Positions 1 to 6,300 of a stretch of DNA of 14,263 nt are shown here, piece after piece (within the stretch, counting starts at the first letter, position 1; each line of letters starts with the position of its first letter). This stretch comes from HyVt-560 sp964577195 (GTDB lineage: Bacteria; Pseudomonadota; Gammaproteobacteria; UWMA-0217): contig CAZNYF010000073.1 in NCBI GenBank assembly GCA_964577195.1, positions 1-14,263 on the forward strand, in the 5' to 3' direction. The position numbers and the translations under genes are program-made. The notes below the pieces were generated by a model, which worked only from the letters and a program-made list of their open reading frames with translations, was not told the DNA's origin and did no database searches.

Positions 1-43
1 CCACATTTAAATGACGAATAAAATCTGTACATGAGTCCTGGTT

Positions 44-70
44 TGTAGGAGTGGCGCCCTCGCCACGAAT
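44..70. repeat. REP-like palindromic element
   Basis: The plus strand reads TGTAGGAG, then a perfect 6-bp inverted repeat GTGGCG / CGCCAC around a CCCT loop (51-66), then GAATAA. A GTAGGAG head, a GC-rich hairpin and a CGAA tail is the layout of the repetitive extragenic palindromes common in Pseudomonas and related gammaproteobacteria. I see only one copy here, so calling it a repeat rests on resemblance. It lies just past the 3' end of the minus-strand gene 85-684. It could also act as a weak terminator, but there is no T-tract directly after the stem on either strand. Confidence 0.55.
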
Positions 71-84
71 AAGTTTTTCTATTA

Positions 85-684
85 TTAGAGATGCCCTAAA
101 GATATACGATTAGTGATTTTTTGAAATTGCCGTTTGATTTTATCCGGAGTTGATTTTAATGGCTTAAGTTTTTTGGGTAAGTCGAGATTAGTCTTTTCAG
201 AAATGGATTGCATAAAGTGAAAATAAGCACGTTGATTGTCCAGATTATCAACCAGGATGATCGAGTTACGAATATTCTCCCAGTAGTGCTCGAATCGCTG
301 ATTGAGCTTTTGAAGTGGCTCATCTGATTCCCACAAGAAGCATTCGATAGATTTACGAATAGTTTGTAAATCCTCTTTAGTGCTGACGATAATCGAGTTA
401 TTCAAAAGTGGGGTAAATTCTTCCCAGCTGCCAAGAAAAACCATCGGGAATTGTGTGTGAATCATTTCCCCGCTGAGCTTTCCTAGCTCTTTGAGCGAGC
501 CTTTTTCTCTGATCAGTTGATCCAAATCTATCGTGCTGCTGGTAAGAGCGTAGCTTGGAAAATTATTTTTGGTAGCTTCCATCGAGAGCCGATTATTCTC
601 GGCAATGGTCGATGCGAAAATAATATTGGGCTGCATATTTGAAGCCGGTTTTATGTTCCGCGCGTGGCGCATGTTATTTAACAT
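85..684 (-). CDS. hypothetical protein, 199 residues
   Basis: I do not recognise this protein. It is soluble-looking, with no signal peptide, membrane segment or obvious catalytic motif. The first 50 residues are rich in Asn, Ser and Thr and look disordered. A more ordered stretch from about residue 52 to 175 contains GEMIHTQFPMVFLGSWEEF and a probably helical segment around 105-135 (FLWESDEP, FEHYWENIRNS). The tail is Lys-rich (about 167-192). Start choice: GGAG lies 8 bases before the ATG at 684, a good ribosome binding site. The gene stands alone, 231 bases beyond the end of the lipoprotein gene on the same strand, with its own candidate promoter. By eye it is more AT-rich than the hem genes, so it may be an acquired accessory gene. 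The length and the ribosome binding site make it credible as a real gene. Confidence 0.6.
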   Translation of the reverse strand: MLNNMRHARNIKPASNMQPNIIFASTIAENNRLSMEATKNNFPSYALTSSTIDLDQLIREKGSLKELGKLSGEMIHTQFPMVFLGSWEEFTPLLNNSIIVSTKEDLQTIRKSIECFLWESDEPLQKLNQRFEHYWENIRNSIILVDNLDNQRAYFHFMQSISEKTNLDLPKKLKPLKSTPDKIKRQFQKITNRISLGHL

Positions 685-765
685 TGTTTTCTCTCCCTGA
701 GATTCTTCTTCCTTTCTTTTTATTTTCTTGAATGATGCTTCTATTTTGACCAGCGCTTATCCGTC

Positions 766-794
766 ATTATAAATAGGGACAGTGTACTGCTATG
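766..794 (-). promoter_or_regulatory. candidate promoter of the 199-residue gene
   Basis: The minus strand has a perfect -10 hexamer TATAAT at 771-766, about 80 bases upstream of the ATG at 684. The -35 position, with a 17-base spacer (794-789), reads CATAGC and is a poor match. The remainder of the 685-915 intergenic stretch shows no gene and no clear terminator for the lipoprotein gene upstream. Confidence 0.35.
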
Positions 795-915
795 AGCTTT
801 GCTAATAATGGCGACTTGCAGAGAAAAGCTTGAGGAATTACTGCGCATTTTGAAGTCGGACAGCAAATATTCCCGACCAGCGCAACCGACTGAGGGCTTG
901 ACTGTGGTTTTTGGT

Positions 916-2280
916 TTATTTAAGCGCGGTAAACTCAATGGTTGCGTTGCTCAGGGATTCCACAAAGCCTGTAAATTCTGTTGGTGTGTCGCCCCACAAG
1001 TATTGACGGAAGTGGGTAGCGGCGATAGTTCTTGTACCTGTCGCCAATAAATTACTGGAATCGGGGAATTGATTGAAGGGTGTCAGCACGATGGATTCGG
1101 TGTTGCTTCCGGTGCTAAAGGCATCATTACTCAGTCGGGGCGGATTCCATGTTTGCAGCCCATTGTCCTTAATAAATAGCGGGGAGTTCTGAATAGTTGG
1201 AGATGCGTTTGGCTGTCCACGCAGGTGCCAGAGTGTAGAGTCGTCTGCACATAAATTGCCTGTGAGTGAATCATCGCAGTCTTCGACAGCGGTGATGTTA
1301 CCTGCCGAATCAAGGAGTGTGCGAGCCAGCGAAGTTGGCTGTTGGAGCATGGGATCAATCGAGGTGCGCGCATGAATAAAGCTGCCTTGAGTTAGGCTCC
1401 GACCGTCCCAACTAATGTGCTGGTAGCCAGCACCAGTTGAACGACGCCAGTCAGCCTGAATGAACAGATTTTTCTCAGTGAGTGGTGAGCCAGCTATTTG
1501 AATGCCTGTTGCAATGGTAAGTAAGAGTATTTCTTGTGCGGTGGTAGAAATACTGGCTACTCTTTCTGTTAATTGATTGCCACGAAGGTGTTGCAGGCTG
1601 GATGCTTCGCTATTGCTCTGGAAGCTGATGCGGTGATCATCACTGTGATTGGACCAATCAATATTGATAGAAACGGGTACGCCATCATTATCAATACGCG
1701 AAGCATTTAAATGATTCTGTAATGTGCCCATGCTGCTACGGGTGAGAGTGATGCTACCAAGCGGAATCTGAGTGCCTATTTTATTGATAGCAGGAAACGG
1801 CGCTGCACCCCCGCCACTGGATGCGATTTGCTGCAATAACGTCTTTTCAGATTCTGCTGTAGCTGCGTCATAAACCACATTCAGATTGTTGGCAGTTAAC
1901 TCGCAAGTTACATCGGCGAGCACTGTCGCACAAAAAGCTAAAATCTCATCGTAGGCGGCATCCAGATACAACAGCTCTAGGCGTATCTTAAGATGGCGTA
2001 GAGATCGAGCTTGAAGCAGCTTGCGCAAAATAAAGGTCGATGGCTGTTGCTCGCTACTATTGTTATTCAGCCACGCATCCGGAATGGCTGGTGAAAGCGT
2101 CTTCGGTAAACGTTTGTCTTGTTCTGAATCTAACGAACTGGTTCCGTCATCACCGGTAGGGACGCTTGATTCTCCAGCCAGTTCCGCATCACCATCGCCG
2201 GTACCAACGATGCCGCCTTCGTTGCAAGATGCCAGCAGCAAAGCTAGCAGTACTATGAATAACATTCTCAGGCTACGCAT
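916..2280 (-). CDS. putative outer-membrane lipoprotein, 454 residues
   Basis: The N-terminus is a clear lipoprotein signal: a short basic head, a hydrophobic stretch (residues 7-17) and the lipobox LLASC, with the lipidated cysteine at residue 19. Residue +2 is Asn, so outer-membrane sorting is expected. After it comes EGGIVGTGDG and a low-complexity acidic/Ser linker to about residue 60, then a large domain I do not recognise. That domain holds two cysteine pairs with identical spacing, C117-x8-C126 and C335-x8-C344, likely disulfides outside the cytoplasm. The frame stays open to 2394, but I start at the ATG at 2280 because this puts the signal peptide at the N-terminus and overlaps the upstream DUF6502-type stop by only 8 bases. 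An ATG at 2292 is an alternative. From memory, lipoproteins with a GG-rich start after the lipid cysteine (some called DUF5666) are often next to DUF6502 genes; I see no clear DUF5666 domain here. Confidence 0.8.
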   Translation of the reverse strand: MRSLRMLFIVLLALLLASCNEGGIVGTGDGDAELAGESSVPTGDDGTSSLDSEQDKRLPKTLSPAIPDAWLNNNSSEQQPSTFILRKLLQARSLRHLKIRLELLYLDAAYDEILAFCATVLADVTCELTANNLNVVYDAATAESEKTLLQQIASSGGGAAPFPAINKIGTQIPLGSITLTRSSMGTLQNHLNASRIDNDGVPVSINIDWSNHSDDHRISFQSNSEASSLQHLRGNQLTERVASISTTAQEILLLTIATGIQIAGSPLTEKNLFIQADWRRSTGAGYQHISWDGRSLTQGSFIHARTSIDPMLQQPTSLARTLLDSAGNITAVEDCDDSLTGNLCADDSTLWHLRGQPNASPTIQNSPLFIKDNGLQTWNPPRLSNDAFSTGSNTESIVLTPFNQFPDSSNLLATGTRTIAATHFRQYLWGDTPTEFTGFVESLSNATIEFTALK

Positions 2281-3109
2281 CACTTTTGTCATCCTCAACC
2301 GGATACGGCTGTTCAAAATAATAGATACCGACTCCAGCACGATAACGACCCGTGCCGGTGAGTTCAGGGTTGGCGTCACGGTCGTGTTCCACAAGATATT
2401 GATCCAGATTGACCAGTAGCTGCTGCGCCTTTTTCTTGCTCAGGGTTTTGAAGCGATCCAGCGCCTCAGCGGGGAGATTGTCGTACACCACGCTCAGCTG
2501 TAAGCGGGAATCAGATTGGTCAGCACTCAGATTATAATCAATGGTGTCGGTAAGATCGGCGACGCTATCACCGAGTAGATAGAGCATGTCAGTGTCGCTG
2601 TGCTGTGGTACGTAGCCGTGTTTGATCAATTCAATATCCCCATTGTCCCGCACTCGGGCAACGCCGACACGCACCAGCTCATCAAGCACTGCGCGTACCG
2701 GCATATCACCACTATGTTCTTTTACCAGGGCGGAAAAGCTGTGTTCGCTGCCTTCCAGTTGCAAAATTTCGGGTTTGCCAGATGCATCGGTATATTTGTC
2801 CGAATGCAGCCATCCTCCAGTGACTCGTGCAGCGCGATTGTGTCTCGCCTGATAGTTATCTGAAAGTGTTGGTTGATCCAACAATCGTTTCACTTCTTTA
2901 CGATTAATACCCGTCAAAACGGAGATTCGGGAAACTGTTTGCTTGCGCCCCGCTATTTCGAAATCGTCTCTTGCGACGTCGATATAGGCACGTTTTACCC
3001 AGTCTGTGAAGTTTGCATAAGCAATTCCATGACGGAGCAGTACGCGCACCAGTGGGCGTAGCAACTTTTGGCAGCTCATCGCGAGTGCTTTAATGGTCGG
3101 ATCAGTCAA
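2273..3109 (-). CDS. DUF6502-type helix-turn-helix protein, 278 residues
   Basis: This is a cytoplasmic protein with no signal or membrane segment. The N-terminal half (LLRPLVRVLLRHGIAYANF, residues 16-34, then DWVKRAYIDVA) matches what I remember of the DUF6502 family. Residues 57-78 (QTVSRISVLTGINRKEVKR) read as a helix-turn-helix, so DNA binding is a reasonable inference. The centre (about 95-180) resembles a second helical domain, and the C-terminal part (about 205-270) includes LSKKKAQQLLVNLDQYLVEHD. The longest frame starts at TTG 3109, without a visible Shine-Dalgarno sequence. I keep it because MTDPTIKALA before the conserved LLRPLVR fits the family, but ATG 3079 is possible. It overlaps the lipoprotein gene by 8 bases (GATGCGTAG), which implies one transcript and translational coupling. 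Its function is not known to me. Confidence 0.8.
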   Translation of the reverse strand: MTDPTIKALAMSCQKLLRPLVRVLLRHGIAYANFTDWVKRAYIDVARDDFEIAGRKQTVSRISVLTGINRKEVKRLLDQPTLSDNYQARHNRAARVTGGWLHSDKYTDASGKPEILQLEGSEHSFSALVKEHSGDMPVRAVLDELVRVGVARVRDNGDIELIKHGYVPQHSDTDMLYLLGDSVADLTDTIDYNLSADQSDSRLQLSVVYDNLPAEALDRFKTLSKKKAQQLLVNLDQYLVEHDRDANPELTGTGRYRAGVGIYYFEQPYPVEDDKSDA

Positions 3110-3175
3110 GGGTAATCAGTGATTTCATATTTATCCCAGAATAGCAATAATTGGGAAAAATATCCCTTTTTAAAA

Positions 3176-3273
3176 AGATCTAGGCATAGTCGATAGGTAG
3201 TTTGTGACCGGTTTGGTGTTTCTTTATCAGATCTAAAAACGTGAAATAGCTAGCAACCTGTAAAGGAGATCTA
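3176..3273 (+). repeat. three direct AGATCTA heptamers
   Basis: AGATCTA occurs at 3176-3182, 3229-3235 and 3267-3273. The core AGATCT is itself a palindrome. Spacings are 53 and 38 bases, not an exact multiple of the helical turn. A given heptamer is expected about once in 16 kb, so three in 98 bases is unlikely by chance even in AT-rich DNA. They could be operator sites, possibly for the helix-turn-helix protein encoded next door; that link is inference. Confidence 0.45.
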
Positions 3274-3297
3274 ATGTCAATGGAGGAATTACAATAA
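3274..3297 (+). CDS. possible 7-codon leader peptide (MSMEELQ)
   Basis: AAAGGAG (3262-3268) lies 5 bases before ATG 3274, an unusually good ribosome binding site, followed by only seven codons and TAA. A second AGGAG-like sequence (GGAGGA, 3282-3287) lies inside this frame. A very short, well-initiated frame 118 bases upstream of the FecR-like start may be a translated leader that affects expression of 3415-4461, or it may be accidental. The peptide has no run of a single regulatory amino acid, so classic attenuation is not indicated. Confidence 0.25.
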   Translation: MSMEELQ

Positions 3298-3414
3298 AAA
3301 TGTGATGAACTTCACAGAAAAATCGAGGAAAAGAGGCGGATAATGATTTTGTAATATACGAAATTACTCCGAATTCAGGAATAGTTCCGTTTATAGTAAG
3401 TTCAGGGGAAAAAT

Positions 3415-4461
3415 ATGACGCACCGAATATTTGAAAAATCACAATCGGTTGAGCGGCAAGTGTTATTAAAAAAAAGGATCCGGGCGATAGCTCTGACAGC
3501 ACTTGTAACCATAGCTAGCAGCCAGATCATGGCTGTCGAGTCATCGGATGATCAGCTTTTATCACTCAATCCGGTTATCACTGTCATCGAGCAGAATTTG
3601 AGTCCGTTGTCTCATTCGACAGCCATAGCTCACAATGCCGCGCGTTTTGCTACGCCATTTGCGGCTCAGGTAGGGGCATCTTTAGCAGTAGGTGATCAAC
3701 TCAACAGCAATGGCGGCTTGACGCTGCAAATTCGCTGCTCGGATGGATCACAAATTAGCCTTTCCGGAGCATTTCAGGTACAGCGTACGGCAGCAGCCGC
3801 AACCGATTGTGCATTTGATCTTTCGCAAGGAAACCTGGTTGCGGAAGCCAATCGCAATGTCCAGATAAAAACTCATGGTTCAGTCTTTAACTCTTCGGCA
3901 GGATCAGTGACCAATATTCAAGTGTCTGGCGCAGCTAATGCGCCAATTAAGCGGTGGCAGGTGAATCTCGGGCAAGCGAGCCTCAGCATCGCCGGCGCAG
4001 CTTACACGCTGGCAACCAGGACTGGCATGACGTTATCTAGCGAAAGCCTGACAAGTAGTGCACTTACTGCCAACGATAATGCAAAATCAGCGAATATTTT
4101 GGCGCGTCTTAATGCGACAGAAACTGCCGGCAGTCGAGCGGATATCACCAGCAACTACACCACTGCCAGAAATCAATATTTGAGACTCTTTGGCGGGCAA
4201 GCGGTGATTGCATCGCAAACGCTGACTGCTCCAGAACGTGCGATGGATGAACAGCAGTTAGGCATAGAATCAGCTGCGGACATTACTGATTTATCTTCAC
4301 TGGTAACCAATAGTGGACCCACTGACGGATCTGAGGTTAGACGCGAAACCTGGCAGCTACAAAATCAAGGCATCGCGATTGGCAGCTCAATATCTACTCA
4401 GGTACAGCTTCCCGATACTGTCGGGTTTATTCCAGCTGGTGCAATAACAAGAGATTTTTAG
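3415..4461 (+). CDS. exported FecR-like domain protein, 348 residues
   Basis: The start at ATG 3415 is supported by AGGGGA 6 bases upstream. The N-terminus is a long, basic signal peptide: charged residues through LLKKRIR (17-23), a hydrophobic core at 24-35 and likely cleavage after QIMA (residue 40). Residues about 86-175 look like the FecR beta-domain of periplasmic sensors: VGASLAVGDQLNSNGGLTL, then CSDGSQISLSG, then NVQIKTHGSVFNS. The only two cysteines, C108 and C132, flank this strand region and could form a disulfide. The second half is Ser/Thr/Ala-rich, without a recognised domain or membrane anchor. Classical FecR partners (an ECF sigma factor and a TonB receptor) are absent here, so a role in iron signalling is not supported. 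It is divergent from the DUF6502-lipoprotein pair and followed by its own terminator. The FecR assignment is by pattern only. Confidence 0.7.
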   Translation: MTHRIFEKSQSVERQVLLKKRIRAIALTALVTIASSQIMAVESSDDQLLSLNPVITVIEQNLSPLSHSTAIAHNAARFATPFAAQVGASLAVGDQLNSNGGLTLQIRCSDGSQISLSGAFQVQRTAAAATDCAFDLSQGNLVAEANRNVQIKTHGSVFNSSAGSVTNIQVSGAANAPIKRWQVNLGQASLSIAGAAYTLATRTGMTLSSESLTSSALTANDNAKSANILARLNATETAGSRADITSNYTTARNQYLRLFGGQAVIASQTLTAPERAMDEQQLGIESAADITDLSSLVTNSGPTDGSEVRRETWQLQNQGIAIGSSISTQVQLPDTVGFIPAGAITRDF

Positions 4462-4478
4462 GGCTCGATACTTTCGAT

Positions 4479-4508
4479 AAAAAAGCCGGCATTGTTGCTG
4501 GCTTTTTT
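4479..4508 (+). terminator. intrinsic terminator after the FecR-like gene
   Basis: Seventeen bases after the stop codon the sequence forms a hairpin: AAAAAAGCCGGC, loop ATTGTT, GCTGGCTTTTTT. One pair is G-T. The GC core is 6 bp, extended by A-T pairs into a 6-T tract, a textbook Rho-independent terminator. The A-run on the other side would allow function in both directions. Confidence 0.9.
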
Positions 4509-4528
4509 ATGTCTTAAGTTTTTCCAGG

Positions 4529-4582
4529 TTGTAATCTAAGCGGATACACCCCATTGTAATACTATCTCCGAATATCATTAAT
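4529..4582 (+). promoter_or_regulatory. candidate fxsA promoter region with a direct repeat
   Basis: TTGTAAT-(A)-CTA occurs twice, at 4529-4538 (without the extra A) and 4554-4564 (with it), 25 bases apart. The second TTGTAA could serve as a -35 with a 17-base spacer to ATTAAT (4577-4582), a 4 of 6 match to the -10 consensus. Transcription would then begin almost at the GTG start codon, giving little or no leader, which fits the lack of a Shine-Dalgarno sequence. This is weak evidence overall. Confidence 0.3.
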
Positions 4583-4589
4583 TAGACCT

Positions 4590-5048
4590 GTGCCCCTACT
4601 ATTTATTTTTATTGCTGTACCCGTCATTGAAATCTATCTGCTGATTAAAGTGGGTAGTGCGATTGGTGCTTTGCCGACAATTCTATTGGTTGTAGTAACC
4701 GCGATTGTGGGAACAATGCTGTTAAAACAGCAAGGTATGGCGACTTTAAATCGTTACCAGCAAAATATCATGCAGGGAAAGATACCGGCGCAAGAGTTGA
4801 TCGAGGGACTGGCGCTGGTTTTTGGTGGTGCGCTGCTATTAACCCCCGGATTTTTTACCGATATTGTGGGTTTTCTTTGTCTGATCCCGCTGACGCGCCA
4901 AACCATCATCCGCTGGATAATGAAGCGAGCAAAATTTAAAGTATTTACTGGTGGGATGGGTTCAGTGCCTCCGCAGCATCGAGATACTCCGCCAGAAGGT
5001 GGTCGTACTATCGAAGGTGATTACAGTGTCAAAGATCAAGACCCCTGA
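4590..5048 (+). CDS. fxsA: FxsA family membrane protein
   Basis: FxsA proteins are small inner-membrane proteins; E. coli FxsA, when overproduced, relieves phage T7 exclusion by the F plasmid. Visible here: an N-terminal hydrophobic segment (residues 1-16) running into the conserved IEIYLLIKVGSAIG, a second segment (about 27-44), the soluble helix LLKQQGMATLNRYQQNI and the segment EGLALVFGGALLLTPGFFTD (about 67-86) with the family's conserved LLLTPGFFTD. A further hydrophobic stretch, VGFLCLIPLTR, follows, then a polar tail of about 40 residues. The length of 152 is normal. Start: GTG at 4590 gives the expected MPLLFIFIAVPVIE; there is no good ribosome binding site. It converges on hemY with 58 bases between stop codons and is not in an obvious operon. 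Confidence 0.92.
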   Translation: MPLLFIFIAVPVIEIYLLIKVGSAIGALPTILLVVVTAIVGTMLLKQQGMATLNRYQQNIMQGKIPAQELIEGLALVFGGALLLTPGFFTDIVGFLCLIPLTRQTIIRWIMKRAKFKVFTGGMGSVPPQHRDTPPEGGRTIEGDYSVKDQDP

Positions 5049-5106
5049 TTAATGATAATTAGCAGCAACGACAGCGCTGTTATCCAGCAAGAATCCGTAT
5101 TGAGAT

Positions 5107-6300
5107 TCAGGGAAGGTTACCCGGACTCTGATCAATCAGCAGCTTCAGTCCTTGTGCATAAGATTGTTTAGCGGCTTCTGGCTCATCAAGATGGCTCTCA
5201 AGATCGGCCAATGCTTGCCATGCGATTGCAGAGGGTTCCACATTGATACTTTCTCGTAACAGGCTGCGAGCCTTCCCCCAAAGTTTGGCACTGGCGCTGA
5301 GGCGGCCAGCAGCCGTGAGCAAAACGGGGTTGTCTGGTGTTTTTTCCAGCCATTTACCGATGTGCATGAGGGCTTGCTGAGGGTTTTTTAATTCGAGAGA
5401 CCCATACGCATCCAGCAATGCATTATCAAGATTCTGGTTGAGCGACTTTCGCAACAGTTGCTCAGCTTTTTCTGATTCACCTAAGCGAATTAAGGCTTTG
5501 ACGTAATGTTGGGTCAGCTGTGGGTGAGCACGTGATTCTTTACCCAGGCTCTGCCAGATAGATTCGGTCTGTTCCAGACTGTCAGTTTGGCTCAACTGGA
5601 CGGCGTAAGTTGCGGCTTCAAATTTTATGAGTTCTTTTTCGGTTACCGCCTGTTGCGTGCGCAGGTTGGGAATCAGTGCTTTGAGGGCATCCCAGTTTTT
5701 CATTTCGTAGTGTAGCCGCGCCAACAATTTTTTAACGAAACGATGCTTGGGTGCCTGGCTTTCTAAATGCTGGAGTGTTGCCAGTGCCTCCTCATACTGT
5801 TTTGATCGAATCTGTAATTCCGCTTGAGCGAGGCCAATGGCCACTTCTGCCTTGGGGTCTGATTGGCTTGCCATGCGTAAATAGTCATCGCGTCGATCGG
5901 GGCTTTCCTGGCGCTGCGCTGCATGCGCTGCAGCCAGATAGCTGAGTACGGGTAGATCGCTGTTGCCGGCTGAACGGAGCAGGTTTTTCTCTGCTTTTTG
6001 CCAATTTCCCTCGGCCATTTCTATCAACCCCCGGAGCAGACCTTTGCGGGAGTTGGCAGACTTTCGATTGGCATTTAACTTTTTCAGCCCTGCAGGGGTG
6101 CGTCTTAGTCCCAGCAGAAAGCGAATCAGTAAATAGCTGAGAAAAAATAACAGCAGCAGCGCGACCAGAAAGTCTATCAAGGGTAATTCAATGCTGGATT
6201 GACCATAACTCAGCAGCACGTACCCAGGCTCGGTTACTGCCAGATTGGCAATAACGACTGCGACTAGAAGAATCGCAAACAGTGCCAGCAAAAACTTCAT
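5107..6300 (-). CDS. hemY: HemY, membrane TPR protein of the haem operon
   Basis: This is the proteobacterial HemY, not the Bacillus protoporphyrinogen oxidase of the same name. It has two N-terminal membrane segments (about residues 3-20 and 41-63) separated by the short periplasmic loop TEPGYVLLSYGQSSIELP, typical of the family. The cytoplasmic part has the conserved basic stretch after the second segment and RKGLLRGLIEMAEGNWQKAE, then TPR-like repeats to the end (for example LSYLAAAHAAQ and PVLLTAAGRLSASAKLWGKA). The length of 397 is usual. The ATG overlaps the hemX stop as ATGA (6297-6300) with AGG 6 bases upstream, so translation is coupled. Family members are thought to act late in porphyrin metabolism, but the biochemical role is not settled. 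It is the last gene of the unit. Confidence 0.95.
   Translation of the reverse strand: MKFLLALFAILLVAVVIANLAVTEPGYVLLSYGQSSIELPLIDFLVALLLLFFLSYLLIRFLLGLRRTPAGLKKLNANRKSANSRKGLLRGLIEMAEGNWQKAEKNLLRSAGNSDLPVLSYLAAAHAAQRQESPDRRDDYLRMASQSDPKAEVAIGLAQAELQIRSKQYEEALATLQHLESQAPKHRFVKKLLARLHYEMKNWDALKALIPNLRTQQAVTEKELIKFEAATYAVQLSQTDSLEQTESIWQSLGKESRAHPQLTQHYVKALIRLGESEKAEQLLRKSLNQNLDNALLDAYGSLELKNPQQALMHIGKWLEKTPDNPVLLTAAGRLSASAKLWGKARSLLRESINVEPSAIAWQALADLESHLDEPEAAKQSYAQGLKLLIDQSPGNLP

Larger units (their letters stand above)
3110..3414. other. divergent intergenic region with repeats
   Basis: These 305 bases separate the DUF6502-type gene from the FecR-like gene and should hold promoters for both; I see no convincing -35/-10 pair. 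It is AT-rich and full of short symmetric motifs. ATCCC occurs at 3133 and 3162, with GGGA at 3153 between them, so TCCCA / TGGGA forms an inverted repeat. There is a 12-base palindrome CTTTTTAAAAAG at 3166-3177. The heptamer AGATCTA occurs three times (3176, 3229, 3267). A very short frame with a strong ribosome binding site is listed separately. No RNA gene is recognisable. Confidence 0.6.

Noticed and set aside
799..1050. Plus-strand open frame of 83 residues
   Set aside because: It is largely antisense to the end of the lipoprotein gene, has no domain and is Cys-rich in a way typical of shadow frames.
3392..3397. TATAGT as the -10 of the FecR-like gene
   Set aside because: Transcription would begin inside its ribosome binding site, and no -35 is present at the right distance.
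3233..3502. Minus-strand hydrophobic frame of 89 residues across the FecR-like start
   Set aside because: It is antisense to a gene with a good ribosome binding site and signal peptide; its hydrophobicity mirrors AT-rich intergenic DNA.
5091..5108. Hairpin GAATC / GATTC as a hemY or fxsA terminator
   Set aside because: Only 5 bp, low GC, overlapping the hemY stop codon and with no T-tract. The nearby palindrome ACAGCGCTGT has no loop.
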